64,000 nucleotides of DNA from Nitratireductor sp. (GTDB lineage: Bacteria > Pseudomonadota > Alphaproteobacteria > Rhizobiales > Rhizobiaceae), in assembly GCA_020637805.1 (NCBI GenBank), contig JACKJU010000007.1, positions 186,001 through 250,000 on the forward strand, read 5' to 3'. The first letter of the stretch is position 1. The number at the start of each line of letters is the position of its first letter. Below the pieces are notes generated by a model. It did no database searches and was not told the DNA's origin. It saw only the letters and a list, made by a program, of their open reading frames with translations. The translations under genes and the position numbers were made by a program. This document shows, piece by piece, positions 28,660 to 37,780 of this stretch.

Positions 28660-28870
28660 AGGCTCAATTCGAAGCCCTCTCGGATCGGTACGGGTTGTTT
28701 GTGACTCGCTGCCGGTCTTTTGTTTTGGAAATCGTGCTGCCAATTTTTCGACAGCCAATGCCAGAATTCAGCTTTGAGAAATCATCCGCATGGGCCGGCC
28801 TCCACCGGACGCGGGTAAATATTGACCTGGCCCCGGCCCGAACGGGCAGGGCAGACATGGAGATACAGGT

Positions 28871-29239
28871 ATGGCACGTATTGCCGGCGTAAACATTCCC
28901 ACGGGAAAACGCGTAATCATCGCACTTCAGTACATTCACGGCATTGGCCCGAAGGTTGCTTCCGAGATCATCGAGAAGACCAACATCGCGCCTGAGCGCC
29001 GCGTCAACGAACTGTCCGATGCGGAAGTTCTGCAGATCCGCGAAGTCATCGACCGCGACTACATGGTCGAAGGCGACCTTCGCCGCGAGACTTCCATGAA
29101 CATCAAGCGCCTGATGGACCTTGGCTGCTACCGCGGCCTGCGTCACCGCCGCGGCCTCCCGGTTCGTGGCCAGCGCACCCACACCAATGCCCGCACCCGC
29201 AAGGGGCCGGCCAAGCCGATCGCAGGCAAGAAGAAGTAA
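28871..29239 (+). CDS. rpsM: 30S ribosomal protein S13
   Basis: The 122-residue product begins MARIAGVNIPTGKRVIIALQ and ends with a Lys-rich GKKK tail. RGLPVRGQRTHTNARTRKGP is diagnostic. S13 bridges the subunits and contacts P-site tRNA. It opens the alpha cluster, 129 bases before rpsK. Confidence 0.98.
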   Translation: MARIAGVNIPTGKRVIIALQYIHGIGPKVASEIIEKTNIAPERRVNELSDAEVLQIREVIDRDYMVEGDLRRETSMNIKRLMDLGCYRGLRHRRGLPVRGQRTHTNARTRKGPAKPIAGKKK

Positions 29240-29368
29240 TCGAGGGAACATCAGGCCGGACATGGCGGGCATCCACATGCCGTTCGCCATTGCCGGTCAT
29301 GTTGTTCACTTTCAACAGGTGTAGCCGCTGGAACTACGGCGGTGTGAAGATCGAAAGAAAGGACTAAA

Positions 29369-29758
29369 ATGGCCAAGGATGCCGGACGTGTTCGCCGCCG
29401 CGAGCGCAAGAACATCGCATCGGGCGTTGCCCATGTGAACTCTACCTTCAACAATACCATGATCACCATAACCGATGCCCAGGGCAATGCAATTTCCTGG
29501 TCGTCTGCAGGCATGCAGGGCTTCAAGGGTTCGCGCAAATCCACGCCGTATGCCGCCCAGGTCGCCGCTGAGGATGCTGCCAAGAAGGCAATGGACCACG
29601 GCATGAAGACCCTTGAGGTTGAAGTGCGCGGTCCCGGTTCGGGCCGTGAATCCGCACTGCGCGCCCTTCAGGCTGCAGGCTTCTACATCACTGCCATCCG
29701 TGACGTGACCTCGATCCCGCACAATGGGTGCCGTCCGCGCAAGAAGCGCCGCGTCTGA
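29369..29758 (+). CDS. rpsK: 30S ribosomal protein S11
   Basis: The 129-residue product has SGVAHVNSTFNNTMITITD and IRDVTSIPHNGCRPRKKRRV, both S11 signatures. S11 lies on the 30S platform at the exit of the mRNA path. It precedes rpoA by 101 bases. Confidence 0.98.
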   Translation: MAKDAGRVRRRERKNIASGVAHVNSTFNNTMITITDAQGNAISWSSAGMQGFKGSRKSTPYAAQVAAEDAAKKAMDHGMKTLEVEVRGPGSGRESALRALQAAGFYITAIRDVTSIPHNGCRPRKKRRV

Positions 29759-29859
29759 CATCAAGCCTGTCCGAACGGCCTGCTTACATCCGCAGCAGGC
29801 TGTGACCCAAGGAAAAATGCCACGAGTGGATGGTGGCACTTCTACCCAAGGGATGAATC

Positions 29860-30870
29860 ATGATCCAGAAAAACTGGTCCGAACTCATCAAGCCGAACAA
29901 GCTGGAAATCGTTTCCTCCAACGCGACCAAGGCCGTAATCGTTGCCGAGCCGCTGGAACGCGGTTACGGCCTGACGCTTGGCAATGCTCTGCGTCGCGTA
30001 CTGCTTTCCTCGCTTCAGGGTGCTGCGGTCACTGCCGTTCAGATCGACGGCGTGCTGCACGAATTCTCGTCCATCAACGGCGTGCGTGAAGATGTTACCG
30101 ACATTGTTCTGAACATCAAGGAAATCGCAATCCGCATGGAAGGCGAAGGCCCCAAGCGCATGGTCGTCCGCAAGGAAGGCCCAGGCGTCGTTACCGCAGG
30201 CGATATCCAGACCATCGGTGATGTCGAAATCCTCAATCCGGATCTCGTTATCTGCACCCTCGACGAGGGCGCTGAAATCCGCATGGAACTGACCGTCGAC
30301 ACCGGCAAGGGCTACGTTCCTGCCGACCGCAACCGCGCCGAAGACGCGCCGATCGGACTTATCCCGGTCGACTCGCTCTACTCGCCGGTCCGCAAGGTCT
30401 CCTACAAGATCGATGCTACCCGCGAAGGCCAGGTTCTCGACTACGACAAGCTGACACTCACCGTCGAAACCGACGGTGCCGTAACTCCTGACGATGCGGT
30501 TGCCTACGCAGCCCGCATTCTTCAGGACCAGCTTTCCATCTTCGTCAACTTCGACGAGCCGGTGAAGGAAGAGCCGCAGGAAGAAATCGCGGAACTCGCT
30601 TTCAACCCGGCACTTCTCAAGAAGGTCGACGAGCTGGAACTTTCCGTACGTTCGGCAAACTGCCTCAAGAACGACAACATCGTCTACATCGGCGATCTCA
30701 TTCAGAAGACCGAATCCGAAATGCTTCGTACTCCGAACTTCGGCCGCAAGTCTCTCAACGAGATCAAGGAAGTCCTCGCTGGCATGGGCCTGCACCTCGG
30801 CATGGAAGTGCCGTCATGGCCGCCGGAAAATATCGAGGAACTGGCGAAACGCTACGAAGATCAATACTGA
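29860..30870 (+). CDS. rpoA: DNA-directed RNA polymerase subunit alpha
   Basis: The 336-residue product has the assembly domain (GYGLTLGNALRRVLLSSLQG) and the C-terminal domain (LELSVRSANCLKNDNIVYIG, FGRKSLNEIKEVLAGMGL) that contacts UP elements and activators. Two copies nucleate core polymerase assembly. It lies between rpsK and rplQ as in most bacteria. Confidence 0.98.
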   Translation: MIQKNWSELIKPNKLEIVSSNATKAVIVAEPLERGYGLTLGNALRRVLLSSLQGAAVTAVQIDGVLHEFSSINGVREDVTDIVLNIKEIAIRMEGEGPKRMVVRKEGPGVVTAGDIQTIGDVEILNPDLVICTLDEGAEIRMELTVDTGKGYVPADRNRAEDAPIGLIPVDSLYSPVRKVSYKIDATREGQVLDYDKLTLTVETDGAVTPDDAVAYAARILQDQLSIFVNFDEPVKEEPQEEIAELAFNPALLKKVDELELSVRSANCLKNDNIVYIGDLIQKTESEMLRTPNFGRKSLNEIKEVLAGMGLHLGMEVPSWPPENIEELAKRYEDQY

Positions 30871-30880
30871 TCGTGAACTT

Positions 30881-30902
30881 CCGGGCTGCGTGAGCAGCCC
30901 GG
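30881..30902 (+). other. Hairpin between rpoA and rplQ
   Basis: A perfect 9-bp stem (CCGGGCTGC with GCAGCCCGG) closes a GTGA loop (GNRA type). No T run follows, so it is probably a processing or stability element. Confidence 0.5.
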
Positions 30903-30972
30903 TTCCAAAACCAGCAAGAAACCGCGTTCTCAAGGCCTAGGGCGCGGATTATCCGAAGAAGGAGAAGGCAAG

Positions 30973-31401
30973 ATGAGACACGGCAAGGCACATCGCAAGC
31001 TGAACCGCACCCATTCGCACCGCAAGGCTATGTTTGCCAACATGGCAGCTTCGCTGATCGAGCACGAGCAGATCGTAACGACCCTGCCCAAGGCAAAGGA
31101 AATGCGTTCCATCGCCGACAAGCTCATCACGCTTGGCAAGCGTGGCGACCTGCATGCCCGCCGCCAGGCGATCTCGCAGATCAAGGACAAGGAGCAGGTC
31201 AAGAAACTGTTCGAGGTTCTGGGTCCGCGCTACGCTGAACGAAACGGTGGCTATACCCGCGTCCTGAAGGCCGGCTTCCGCTACGGCGACAGCGCTCCGA
31301 TGGCCGTCATCGAATTCGTTGACCGCGATATCGAAGCAAAGGGCGCAAAGGACCGTGCACGCATGGAAGCGCTTGAGGCAGAAGGCGCCGGCGACGAGTA
31401 A
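30973..31401 (+). CDS. rplQ: 50S ribosomal protein L17
   Basis: The 142-residue product begins MRHGKAHRKLNRTHSHRKAM, the universal L17 start. The last 20 or so residues are an acidic Ala/Glu-rich tail common in alphaproteobacteria. It ends the alpha cluster and is followed by a clear terminator. Confidence 0.98.
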   Translation: MRHGKAHRKLNRTHSHRKAMFANMAASLIEHEQIVTTLPKAKEMRSIADKLITLGKRGDLHARRQAISQIKDKEQVKKLFEVLGPRYAERNGGYTRVLKAGFRYGDSAPMAVIEFVDRDIEAKGAKDRARMEALEAEGAGDE

Positions 31402-31431
31402 TCGCTGCAAGGCACCGAAATGAATTGTGAG

Positions 31432-31461
31432 AAAGGCCGGCAAAAACTCCCGGCCTTTTTT
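31432..31461 (+). terminator. Intrinsic terminator after rplQ
   Basis: A 9-bp stem (AAAGGCCGG with CCGGCCTTT) closes a 9-base loop and continues into a run of Ts. It closes the rpsM-rplQ transcription unit and the ribosomal region. Confidence 0.85.
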
Positions 31462-31522
31462 GCATTCTGGAGCGGGGGGTATTCAATTTGTTGGTCTTGG
31501 ATAGAGAAGAGCTCTCGCCGCA

Positions 31523-31975
31523 TCATCTGAACTGGCGGCCATTCCAGCGCACGGTCCCGCGCTTGCCATTGTGCCCGACTAGCCCGATCTTTGGACGTTT
31601 GCCTTTTCCCACGCTCACGCCGATCGAGAGAGTTTCGTTGCGGAGCTGAAGCAGATCGCCCTGCCGCTCGTAGAAAAGGACGGAGCAGGCCTTGATTCCG
31701 CAGAACCCACTGCGGGAACCGGATCGGCCGCATTGCAGCCCGGAATGGTCGATGATGAGATCCGGTTTCCCGTCTCCGGTTAGGTCACGCTCGATCACCG
31801 ATCCGCCGGAAAACCGTCCCTTTGCGCCATCGCACCCTTCCTGGATCTGCTGGTCGACAAGCCAATTGGCAGCTTTCGACCTTGCATGCACCGGGTTGGC
31901 GGGGTAAGCCGCTAACAGCACGATGGCAAGGCAGGTGGCCACAGACTGCGTTCGGAAAATTGCATTAGCTGTCAT
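31523..31975 (-). CDS. Hypothetical secreted protein with a VCBS/FG-GAP-like segment
   Basis: The start is ATG at 31975, with GGAG seven bases upstream; an earlier in-frame start at 32017 adds residues that do not fit a signal peptide. The 150-residue product has a clear Sec signal peptide (hydrophobic TCLAIVLLAAYPA, then PVHA). The mature part contains DLTGDGKPDLIIDHSG, an acidic loop like those in VCBS and FG-GAP calcium-binding repeats, and four cysteines. Such proteins are periplasmic or secreted. I cannot assign a function. It diverges from the Do-protease gene. Confidence 0.75.
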   Translation of the reverse strand: MTANAIFRTQSVATCLAIVLLAAYPANPVHARSKAANWLVDQQIQEGCDGAKGRFSGGSVIERDLTGDGKPDLIIDHSGLQCGRSGSRSGFCGIKACSVLFYERQGDLLQLRNETLSIGVSVGKGKRPKIGLVGHNGKRGTVRWNGRQFR

Positions 31976-32064
31976 GAAAAAGCTCCACCGCGCCAATATT
32001 TCTTCAATGCTCCGCACGCAATTCTCCGAGGTGCCTGACGCACTGTCAAGTTGAAGGAAGACCG

Positions 32065-33642
32065 ATGTTCGCCCGTATCGCTATTCTCATCCTCTCGCTC
32101 GTTCTGATCATGCCGGCAGCCCGGTTTTCGCCGGCAGCCCATGCCGAGAACACGCTGGCGGACGAATTCAGAAAGACGCTGGACGATCTGCTGGATCGCG
32201 GCAAGAATGCCATCGAGAAGGGCAGGGATGCGCTGGACGGCCAGAAGAGTGCCGGTCCGATGAAGGAACTGGAACCGCAGCGCCGGGTGCCGCAGAGCCG
32301 CGAACAGGTGAATTTCTCCTTCGCACCCCTTGTCCGGCAGGTGGCACCATCGGTCGTCAACGTCTATGCCGCCAGGCGCGTTGTCCAGCGTTCTCCGTTC
32401 GAGGGAGATCCGTTCTTTGAGCGCTTCTTTGGCGGCAAAAGCCCGTTCGGGCGCCCGCAGGAGCGCACCCAGCAATCTCTCGGGTCGGGTGTTATCGTTT
32501 CCGAGGATGGCGTGGTGATCACCAACAATCACGTCATCAACGGCATGGAAGAGGTAAAGATCGCGCTCAACGATGGCAGCGAATACGAGTGCGACATCGT
32601 GCTCAAGGACGAGAAGTCTGATCTCGCCGTCCTCAAGGTGAAGGAACCCGGCAGCAAGTTCCAGCCGATCACGCTCGGCAATTCCGACAACGTGGAGGTG
32701 GGCGATCTGGTGCTTGCCATCGGCAACCCGTTCGGTGTTGGCCAGACGGTGACAAGCGGTATCGTGTCCGCTGTCGCGCGCTCGCGCGTGGGCATCAATG
32801 ATTTCGACTTCTTCATCCAGACAGACGCCGCGATCAACCCCGGCAATTCCGGTGGCGCGCTGATCGACATGCAGGGCAGGCTGATCGGCATCAACACGGC
32901 TATCTATTCGCGCTCGGGCGGATCGAACGGTATCGGCTTCGCCATTCCCGCAAACATGGCCAAGGTCGTGATCCGGTCCGGTCTTTCGGGTTCCGCCAGC
33001 GTTGAGCGTCCATGGATCGGTGCTGATTTCCAGGACGTGACGGCGGATATCGCCGAAAGCCTGGGCATGCGCCGGCCACAGGGAGTATTGGTCTCCACAG
33101 TCTATCCGGATGGTCCTGCCGAGCGTGCAGGCCTGAAGCCGGGCGACGTCCTGCTTGGCGTCAACAACAACATCATTACCAACGTGGATGCACTCGGCTA
33201 CCGGCTCGATACGCTGGGAATAGGCAACACAGCCGAAATCACGGTGATCTCGTCGCGCAAGCGCAAGACGGTCAAGATCAAGCTTGAGAAGGCCCCGGAA
33301 ACCGTCCCGCGCAAGCAGACCCGGCTTGACGACAAGACCGTGCTCGGCGGCGCGACCGTTGCAAACCTTTCGCCTGCCGTGGCGCAGGAACTTGGCATGA
33401 GCCCGAACGCCAACGGCGTTGTCGTTCTCGATGTGGACCGCCGCTCGCGCGCCGCTGCCAACGGCGTTCGTCCCGGCGACGTCGTCCGCGCCATCAACGG
33501 CAACGAGGTCAAGGATGTTTCCGACTTGGAGCAGATGACCGGCAAGGATTCCCGGCGCGGCTGGCAGGTACAGTTGCAGCGAGGCAACCGGCTGATCGTC
33601 TTCGAGCGCAACGGGAATTTCTTCCGGCAATACGTCCAGTAG
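32065..33642 (+). CDS. Do-family (DegP/HtrA) periplasmic serine protease
   Basis: The 525-residue product has an N-terminal signal peptide, then a trypsin-like domain with the triad His156 (TNNHVING), Asp186 (SDLAVLK) and Ser262 (NPGNSGGAL). Two PDZ domains follow, at about 300-390 and 440-520. HtrA proteases degrade or refold damaged envelope proteins. AAGGAAG precedes the start by a normal distance. Residues 30-85 are a charged linker before the protease. DegP and MucD are both possible orthologue names, so no symbol is given. Confidence 0.94.
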   Translation: MFARIAILILSLVLIMPAARFSPAAHAENTLADEFRKTLDDLLDRGKNAIEKGRDALDGQKSAGPMKELEPQRRVPQSREQVNFSFAPLVRQVAPSVVNVYAARRVVQRSPFEGDPFFERFFGGKSPFGRPQERTQQSLGSGVIVSEDGVVITNNHVINGMEEVKIALNDGSEYECDIVLKDEKSDLAVLKVKEPGSKFQPITLGNSDNVEVGDLVLAIGNPFGVGQTVTSGIVSAVARSRVGINDFDFFIQTDAAINPGNSGGALIDMQGRLIGINTAIYSRSGGSNGIGFAIPANMAKVVIRSGLSGSASVERPWIGADFQDVTADIAESLGMRRPQGVLVSTVYPDGPAERAGLKPGDVLLGVNNNIITNVDALGYRLDTLGIGNTAEITVISSRKRKTVKIKLEKAPETVPRKQTRLDDKTVLGGATVANLSPAVAQELGMSPNANGVVVLDVDRRSRAAANGVRPGDVVRAINGNEVKDVSDLEQMTGKDSRRGWQVQLQRGNRLIVFERNGNFFRQYVQ

Positions 33643-33699
33643 GAGTGAAGCCGGAACTGCATTCCGGTGAGGAATGCGGGAAACAGTGGAGAGGACCAG

Positions 33700-35028
33700 T
33701 TGGCCGATCTGTTTGGCAGTGGGGAAGCGGCCGCAAGCGGCGCAGGAGAAAAGGCAGGCTATCGCCCGCTGGCCGACAGACTACGTCCGCAGCGGCTAGC
33801 CGATGTCACCGGACAGGATCACCTGACGGGACCCGATGGTGCGCTGACCCGCATGATCCGCTCGCACAGTCTCGGAAATCTGGTCTTCTGGGGGCCGCCC
33901 GGGACCGGCAAGACGACAGTCGCGCGCCTGCTCGCCGGTGAGACCGGGTTGGAATTCCAGCAGATTTCGGCGATCTTTTCCGGCGTGGCCGACCTGAAGA
34001 AGGCATTCGACGCGGCGAGGATCCGGCGTGCAAACGGCAAGACGACGCTGCTCTTCGTCGACGAGATACACCGCTTCAACAAGGCCCAGCAGGACAGTTT
34101 CCTGCCGGTCATGGAAGACGGCACCATCGTTCTTGTCGGGGCTACAACCGAAAATCCCAGCTTCGAACTCAATGCGGCCCTGCTGTCGCGCGCAAGTGTT
34201 CTTACCTTCAAGCCGCATGACGCGGACAGCCTCGAGAAACTGCTTTCTCGTGCCGAGGCGCTTCAGGAGCGGCCGCTGCCGCTCGACGCCGAAGCGCGGG
34301 CCGCACTGATCCGCATGGCGGATGGCGATGGCAGGGCCGTATTGTCTCTGGCAGAGGAGGTGTGGCGCACGGCTGGCGAGGGCGAGACCTACGATGCCGG
34401 AACGCTCCAGCAAGTCCTGCAACGCCGCGCCCCGATTTACGACAAGTCCGCCGATGGTCACTACAACCTCATATCGGCGCTTCACAAGTCCGTACGCGGT
34501 TCCGATCCCGATGCGGCGCTTTATTATCTGTGCCGGATGCTGGATGCAGGCGAGGACCCGCGCTTTCTCGGCAGGCGGCTGGTGCGCATGGCATCCGAGG
34601 ACATCGGCAATGCCGATCCCAATGCGCTGGTTGTGTGCAACGCCGCCAAGGATACCTATGACTTCCTGGGATCACCCGAAGGGGAACTGGCACTTGCGCA
34701 GGCCTGTGTCTATCTGGCGACCGCCCCCAAGTCGAATGCGGTCTACACCGCCTACAAGGCCGCCATGCGCGCCGCGAAAGAACATGGATCGCTGCTGCCG
34801 CCGAAACACATTCTCAATGCCCCCACCAAGCTGATGAAGGGCGAGGGCTATGGCGACGGCTACCGTTACGACCACGACGAACCCGACGCCTTTTCCGGCC
34901 AGGACTACTTCCCGACCGAAATGGGAAGAAGGCAGTTCTACGATCCGCCTGAGCGGGGTTTCGAACGCGATATCCGCAAGCGGCTGGATTGGTGGAGCAG
35001 GCTCCGCAAGGAACGCGGTCAGGGTTGA
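33700..35028 (+). CDS. rarA: Replication-associated recombination protein A (RarA/MgsA), AAA+ ATPase
   Basis: The start is placed at TTG 33700, which has GGAGAGGA just upstream; ATG 33667 in the same frame has a poorly spaced site and adds 11 residues. The product (442 residues) has Walker A GPPGTGKTT, Walker B LLFVDEIHRFNKAQQD and sensor VGATTENPSFELN. The C-terminal MgsA domain includes DAGEDPRFLGRRLVRMASED. RarA acts at stalled replication forks as a tetramer. It follows the Do-protease gene by 57 bases and may be cotranscribed with it. Confidence 0.95.
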   Translation: MADLFGSGEAAASGAGEKAGYRPLADRLRPQRLADVTGQDHLTGPDGALTRMIRSHSLGNLVFWGPPGTGKTTVARLLAGETGLEFQQISAIFSGVADLKKAFDAARIRRANGKTTLLFVDEIHRFNKAQQDSFLPVMEDGTIVLVGATTENPSFELNAALLSRASVLTFKPHDADSLEKLLSRAEALQERPLPLDAEARAALIRMADGDGRAVLSLAEEVWRTAGEGETYDAGTLQQVLQRRAPIYDKSADGHYNLISALHKSVRGSDPDAALYYLCRMLDAGEDPRFLGRRLVRMASEDIGNADPNALVVCNAAKDTYDFLGSPEGELALAQACVYLATAPKSNAVYTAYKAAMRAAKEHGSLLPPKHILNAPTKLMKGEGYGDGYRYDHDEPDAFSGQDYFPTEMGRRQFYDPPERGFERDIRKRLDWWSRLRKERGQG

Positions 35029-35112
35029 ACTTCGCGGTTCACAACATTGACCCCAGTCAATGCGGCATCTCCCGTCAGCCTCCATACTGGCTAAAATCGA
35101 GGGAGAATGCTC

Positions 35113-35427
35113 ATGATTATTCATCCGCTGCCTGCGGCTGCAAAATCGGGCCTGCGTATTCTGGCTATCGCCGCGCTTGTAATGCTGACGGTTTCACCAG
35201 CCAGCGCACAACTGGAACCGGCTTGGCTTGAGGATGTAACGGCTCAGGCTTTGATAGAGCTTGACTGTGAGGTCGCCTATTTCATGTCCACGCGTGAAGA
35301 GGAACTGGGTGGCAGGATGATGCACGAAGCACGCCTGCAATGTTCCGATGGCCGCCAGTTCGACGCGGTGCGGATGTCTCCGGCCGAAGAATTCACCTTC
35401 AAGAAATGCGACACACAGATCTGCTGA
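35113..35427 (+). CDS. Small hypothetical secreted protein with four cysteines
   Basis: ATG 35113 has GGGAG seven bases upstream; ATG 35107 is two codons earlier. The 104-residue product has a signal peptide (GLRILAIAALVMLTV, cleavage after PASA). The mature 70 residues contain four cysteines, enough for two disulphides, and end CDTQIC. Function is unknown. It stands alone between rarA and the fluoride channel gene. Confidence 0.7.
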   Translation: MIIHPLPAAAKSGLRILAIAALVMLTVSPASAQLEPAWLEDVTAQALIELDCEVAYFMSTREEELGGRMMHEARLQCSDGRQFDAVRMSPAEEFTFKKCDTQIC

Positions 35428-35582
35428 GCGGAGAAAAAGCGATTCATCTGCAAGGAGTTGCGACGCGATCCTGAATCGGGTTGGCATCCGTCTTGTGGCG
35501 GGTGGCCGTGGTGCCATGGTGCTTTGCGTCCCCGCGGCATTATCCGGTTGGACTTGCCGTGCAGTTCGGCTATCAGGTGTGA

Positions 35583-35963
35583 ATGATACATCTTCTTTAC
35601 GTGGCTCTCGGTGGTGCGGTCGGCGCTTCGCTCAGGCATCTGAGTGGGCTTGCCCTTCTACGGCTGGCCGGTCCCGGATTTCCCGTAGGCACGCTGTTCG
35701 TCAACATCGTCGGTTCGCTGGTGATGGGGCTCTTCATCGGCTGGCTGGCACGCCGCAGTGGCGGCTCCAGCACCGAATTGCGCCTGTTTGTTACAACCGG
35801 ACTTCTGGGCGGTTTCACCACCTTTTCCGCCTTTTCGCTCGACGTGGCCAATCTGTGGGAGAAGGGGCAGGGCACCCTTGCCGCCTCCTACGTGCTGGCG
35901 AGCGTTTTCTTTTCGATAATGGCCGTGTTTGCGGGCCTCGCCATTGCCCGTGCCCTGGTCTGA
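35583..35963 (+). CDS. crcB: Fluoride ion channel FluC/CrcB
   Basis: The 126-residue product has four hydrophobic segments and the family signatures GGAVGASLRH, GTLFVNIVGS and TGLLGGFTTFSAFS, the last carrying the phenylalanines that line the fluoride path. FluC works as an antiparallel dimer exporting fluoride. AGGTGTGA precedes the ATG. No fluoride riboswitch motif was found upstream. The pseudouridine synthase gene begins 11 bases later. Confidence 0.94.
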   Translation: MIHLLYVALGGAVGASLRHLSGLALLRLAGPGFPVGTLFVNIVGSLVMGLFIGWLARRSGGSSTELRLFVTTGLLGGFTTFSAFSLDVANLWEKGQGTLAASYVLASVFFSIMAVFAGLAIARALV

Positions 35964-35974
35964 GGGAGCAAGCC

Positions 35975-36976
35975 ATGGCAGGTGTTGAAAACAGGCGCGT
36001 GGACAGCGACGAGAACGGGATGCGGCTCGATCGCTGGTTCAAGGTCCATTATCCGGGCCTGGGCTTCGGTCAGTTGCAGAGGCTACTTCGCTCCGGGCAG
36101 ATCCGCGTCGATGGCGGGCGGGTGAAGTCGGATACGCGCGTGGCGGAAGGTCAGACGGTTCGCATTCCGCCGTCGGTGACTTCGCTGGGCGAGCAGCAAC
36201 CGGCACTTGATGGGCCGCTGACCCGCAACACGATCCGCGACAGGCACGACGAAGACGTGCTGAAGGCGATGATGCTTTACGAGGATCGAAAGGTCATCGT
36301 ATTCAACAAGCCGGCTGGTCTTGCCGTGCAGGGCGGCTCGGGCGTCAACCGCCATGTCGATGGCATGCTGGAGGCGTTCCGCAACCAGAAGGGCGAGAAA
36401 CCGCGCCTGGTGCACCGCATCGACCGCGACACCTCAGGCATTCTGGTTGTCGCGCGAACGCGCGGCGCGGCTGCGGCGCTGACCAAGTCCTTCCGTGCCC
36501 GCGAGACGGAGAAGGTCTACTGGGCTATCCTCAAGGGCGTGCCGAAACCCCGCGAGGGACGGATTTCGACCTGGCTGATCAAGGAGCGCCTGCCGGAGGG
36601 CGACATCATGCGTGTTGCAAAGCATGGCGAGCCCGGTGCCGACCATGCCGTGACCGACTACCGCGTGATCGAAAACTCGGGGCCAAATCTCTCCTGGGTC
36701 GAGATGAAACCCGTGACGGGGCGTACGCACCAATTGCGCGTTCATTCGGCTCATATCGGCAATCCGATCATCGGCGATCCCAAGTATTTCAACATCGAGA
36801 ACTGGGAACTTCCCGGCGGCATCCAGAACAAGCTCCACCTGCATGCCCGCCGTATCCGCATACCGCATCCCGATGGCGGCATGCTGGATGTTTCTGCGCC
36901 GCTGCCGCCCCACATGCAGCAGACCTGGAACCTTCTCGGATTCGACCCGGACTCCGCCGAAGAGGACCAGGAGTAA
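35975..36976 (+). CDS. RluC/RluD-family 23S rRNA pseudouridine synthase
   Basis: ATG 35975 follows a GAGGGAGCAAGCC site and gives 333 residues. An S4-like RNA-binding domain (about 17-75) precedes the catalytic domain with HRIDRDTSG, where Asp150 should be the nucleophile, and later RTHQLRVHSAHIGNPIIGD. Enzymes of this family isomerise specific uridines in 23S rRNA. RluC and RluD cannot be told apart by reading alone. It is 11 bases after crcB and may be in the same transcript. Confidence 0.93.
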   Translation: MAGVENRRVDSDENGMRLDRWFKVHYPGLGFGQLQRLLRSGQIRVDGGRVKSDTRVAEGQTVRIPPSVTSLGEQQPALDGPLTRNTIRDRHDEDVLKAMMLYEDRKVIVFNKPAGLAVQGGSGVNRHVDGMLEAFRNQKGEKPRLVHRIDRDTSGILVVARTRGAAAALTKSFRARETEKVYWAILKGVPKPREGRISTWLIKERLPEGDIMRVAKHGEPGADHAVTDYRVIENSGPNLSWVEMKPVTGRTHQLRVHSAHIGNPIIGDPKYFNIENWELPGGIQNKLHLHARRIRIPHPDGGMLDVSAPLPPHMQQTWNLLGFDPDSAEEDQE

Positions 36977-37004
36977 TTATTTCGAAAAGTGATTCCCCGG
37001 TGGA

Positions 37005-37034
37005 TTGACCACTGATTCGCGAAGCAGTTATAGC
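37005..37034 (+). promoter_or_regulatory. Candidate promoter immediately upstream of the HAD phosphatase gene
   Basis: TTGACC (37005-37010) and TATAGC (37029-37034) are 18 bases apart. The -10 ends eight bases before ATG 37043, so transcription would begin at about the start codon. No Shine-Dalgarno sequence is present, in agreement with a leaderless message. Confidence 0.5.
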
Positions 37035-37042
37035 TATTGACC

Positions 37043-37780
37043 ATGCGGTTGGTGCTTTTCGATGCGGACGGGACTTTGGTGGATAGTCAGGCGATTATCC
37101 ATGAGTCGATGCGTCTTACCTTTGCCCGTTTCGGCTATGCCGAACCGGCATTGTTACAGACACGTTCGATCATTGGATTGACCCTCGATCGCGCAATTGC
37201 AACCATCCTCGGGCGCGAAATTGATCCCGAAATCGTCGAAATGGTGCAGGAATACAAGGATATCTATATCCAGCTTGCCCCGCGCGAGGACATGCAGACC
37301 CGCGCATTCGACGGCATTCCCGAACTGATTCACCGGCTGGCTGCCGATCCCCGCGTTGTGCTCGGCATCGTCACCGGCAAATCGCGCCGCGGCGTGGAGC
37401 GTCTGCTGGCAACCAACGGGTTCGGAAACTGTTTCGTGGTTTCGCGATGTGCAGATGATTGCCCGTCGAAACCTCATCCGGCCATGGTTCTTGAGTGTTG
37501 CGACCAGACCGGTATAGCGCCAATCAATACGCTCGTAGTAGGCGACACGAGCTTCGATATGGAGATGGCAGCGTCCGCAGGAGCCGCTGCCATCGGCGTT
37601 TCATGGGGGTATCATCCCCTGGAAAAACTGATTGCCCCCTATGTTCGTGCGGTGGTAGACACCCCCGAAGATCTCGAAGACGGGATCGTTGCCTGGAAAC
37701 AGGGTTTTCGGGCTGCAGGAAGTTCGAACCGGGTAGCTGCCCTGGCCGACGTTGCCAGGGCCCATTTTCTTTATGCGTGA
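37043..37780 (+). CDS. HAD-superfamily hydrolase, phosphoglycolate phosphatase-like
   Basis: The product is 245 residues from ATG 37043; TTG 37037 is possible but less likely. HAD motifs are complete: FDADGTLVDS, GIVTGKSRRG, KPHPAM and GDTSFDMEMA. The cap domain is of the helical C1 type, as in Gph phosphatases. Substrate is uncertain. The last 8 bases overlap the next gene (ATGCGTGA), so it is coupled to the ATP12-family gene. There is no Shine-Dalgarno sequence, and the promoter sits so close that the mRNA may be leaderless. Confidence 0.88.
   Translation: MRLVLFDADGTLVDSQAIIHESMRLTFARFGYAEPALLQTRSIIGLTLDRAIATILGREIDPEIVEMVQEYKDIYIQLAPREDMQTRAFDGIPELIHRLAADPRVVLGIVTGKSRRGVERLLATNGFGNCFVVSRCADDCPSKPHPAMVLECCDQTGIAPINTLVVGDTSFDMEMAASAGAAAIGVSWGYHPLEKLIAPYVRAVVDTPEDLEDGIVAWKQGFRAAGSSNRVAALADVARAHFLYA

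Larger units (their letters stand above)
28556..28870 (+). other. adk-rpsM intergenic region
   Basis: The 315-base gap holds the adk terminator and a candidate promoter for the alpha operon; the remainder has no recognisable gene. rpmJ, which lies between secY and rpsM in some bacteria, is absent. Confidence 0.6.

Noticed and set aside
35428..35582. Possible fluoride riboswitch upstream of crcB
   Set aside because: The conserved crcB-motif core was not found in these 155 bases.
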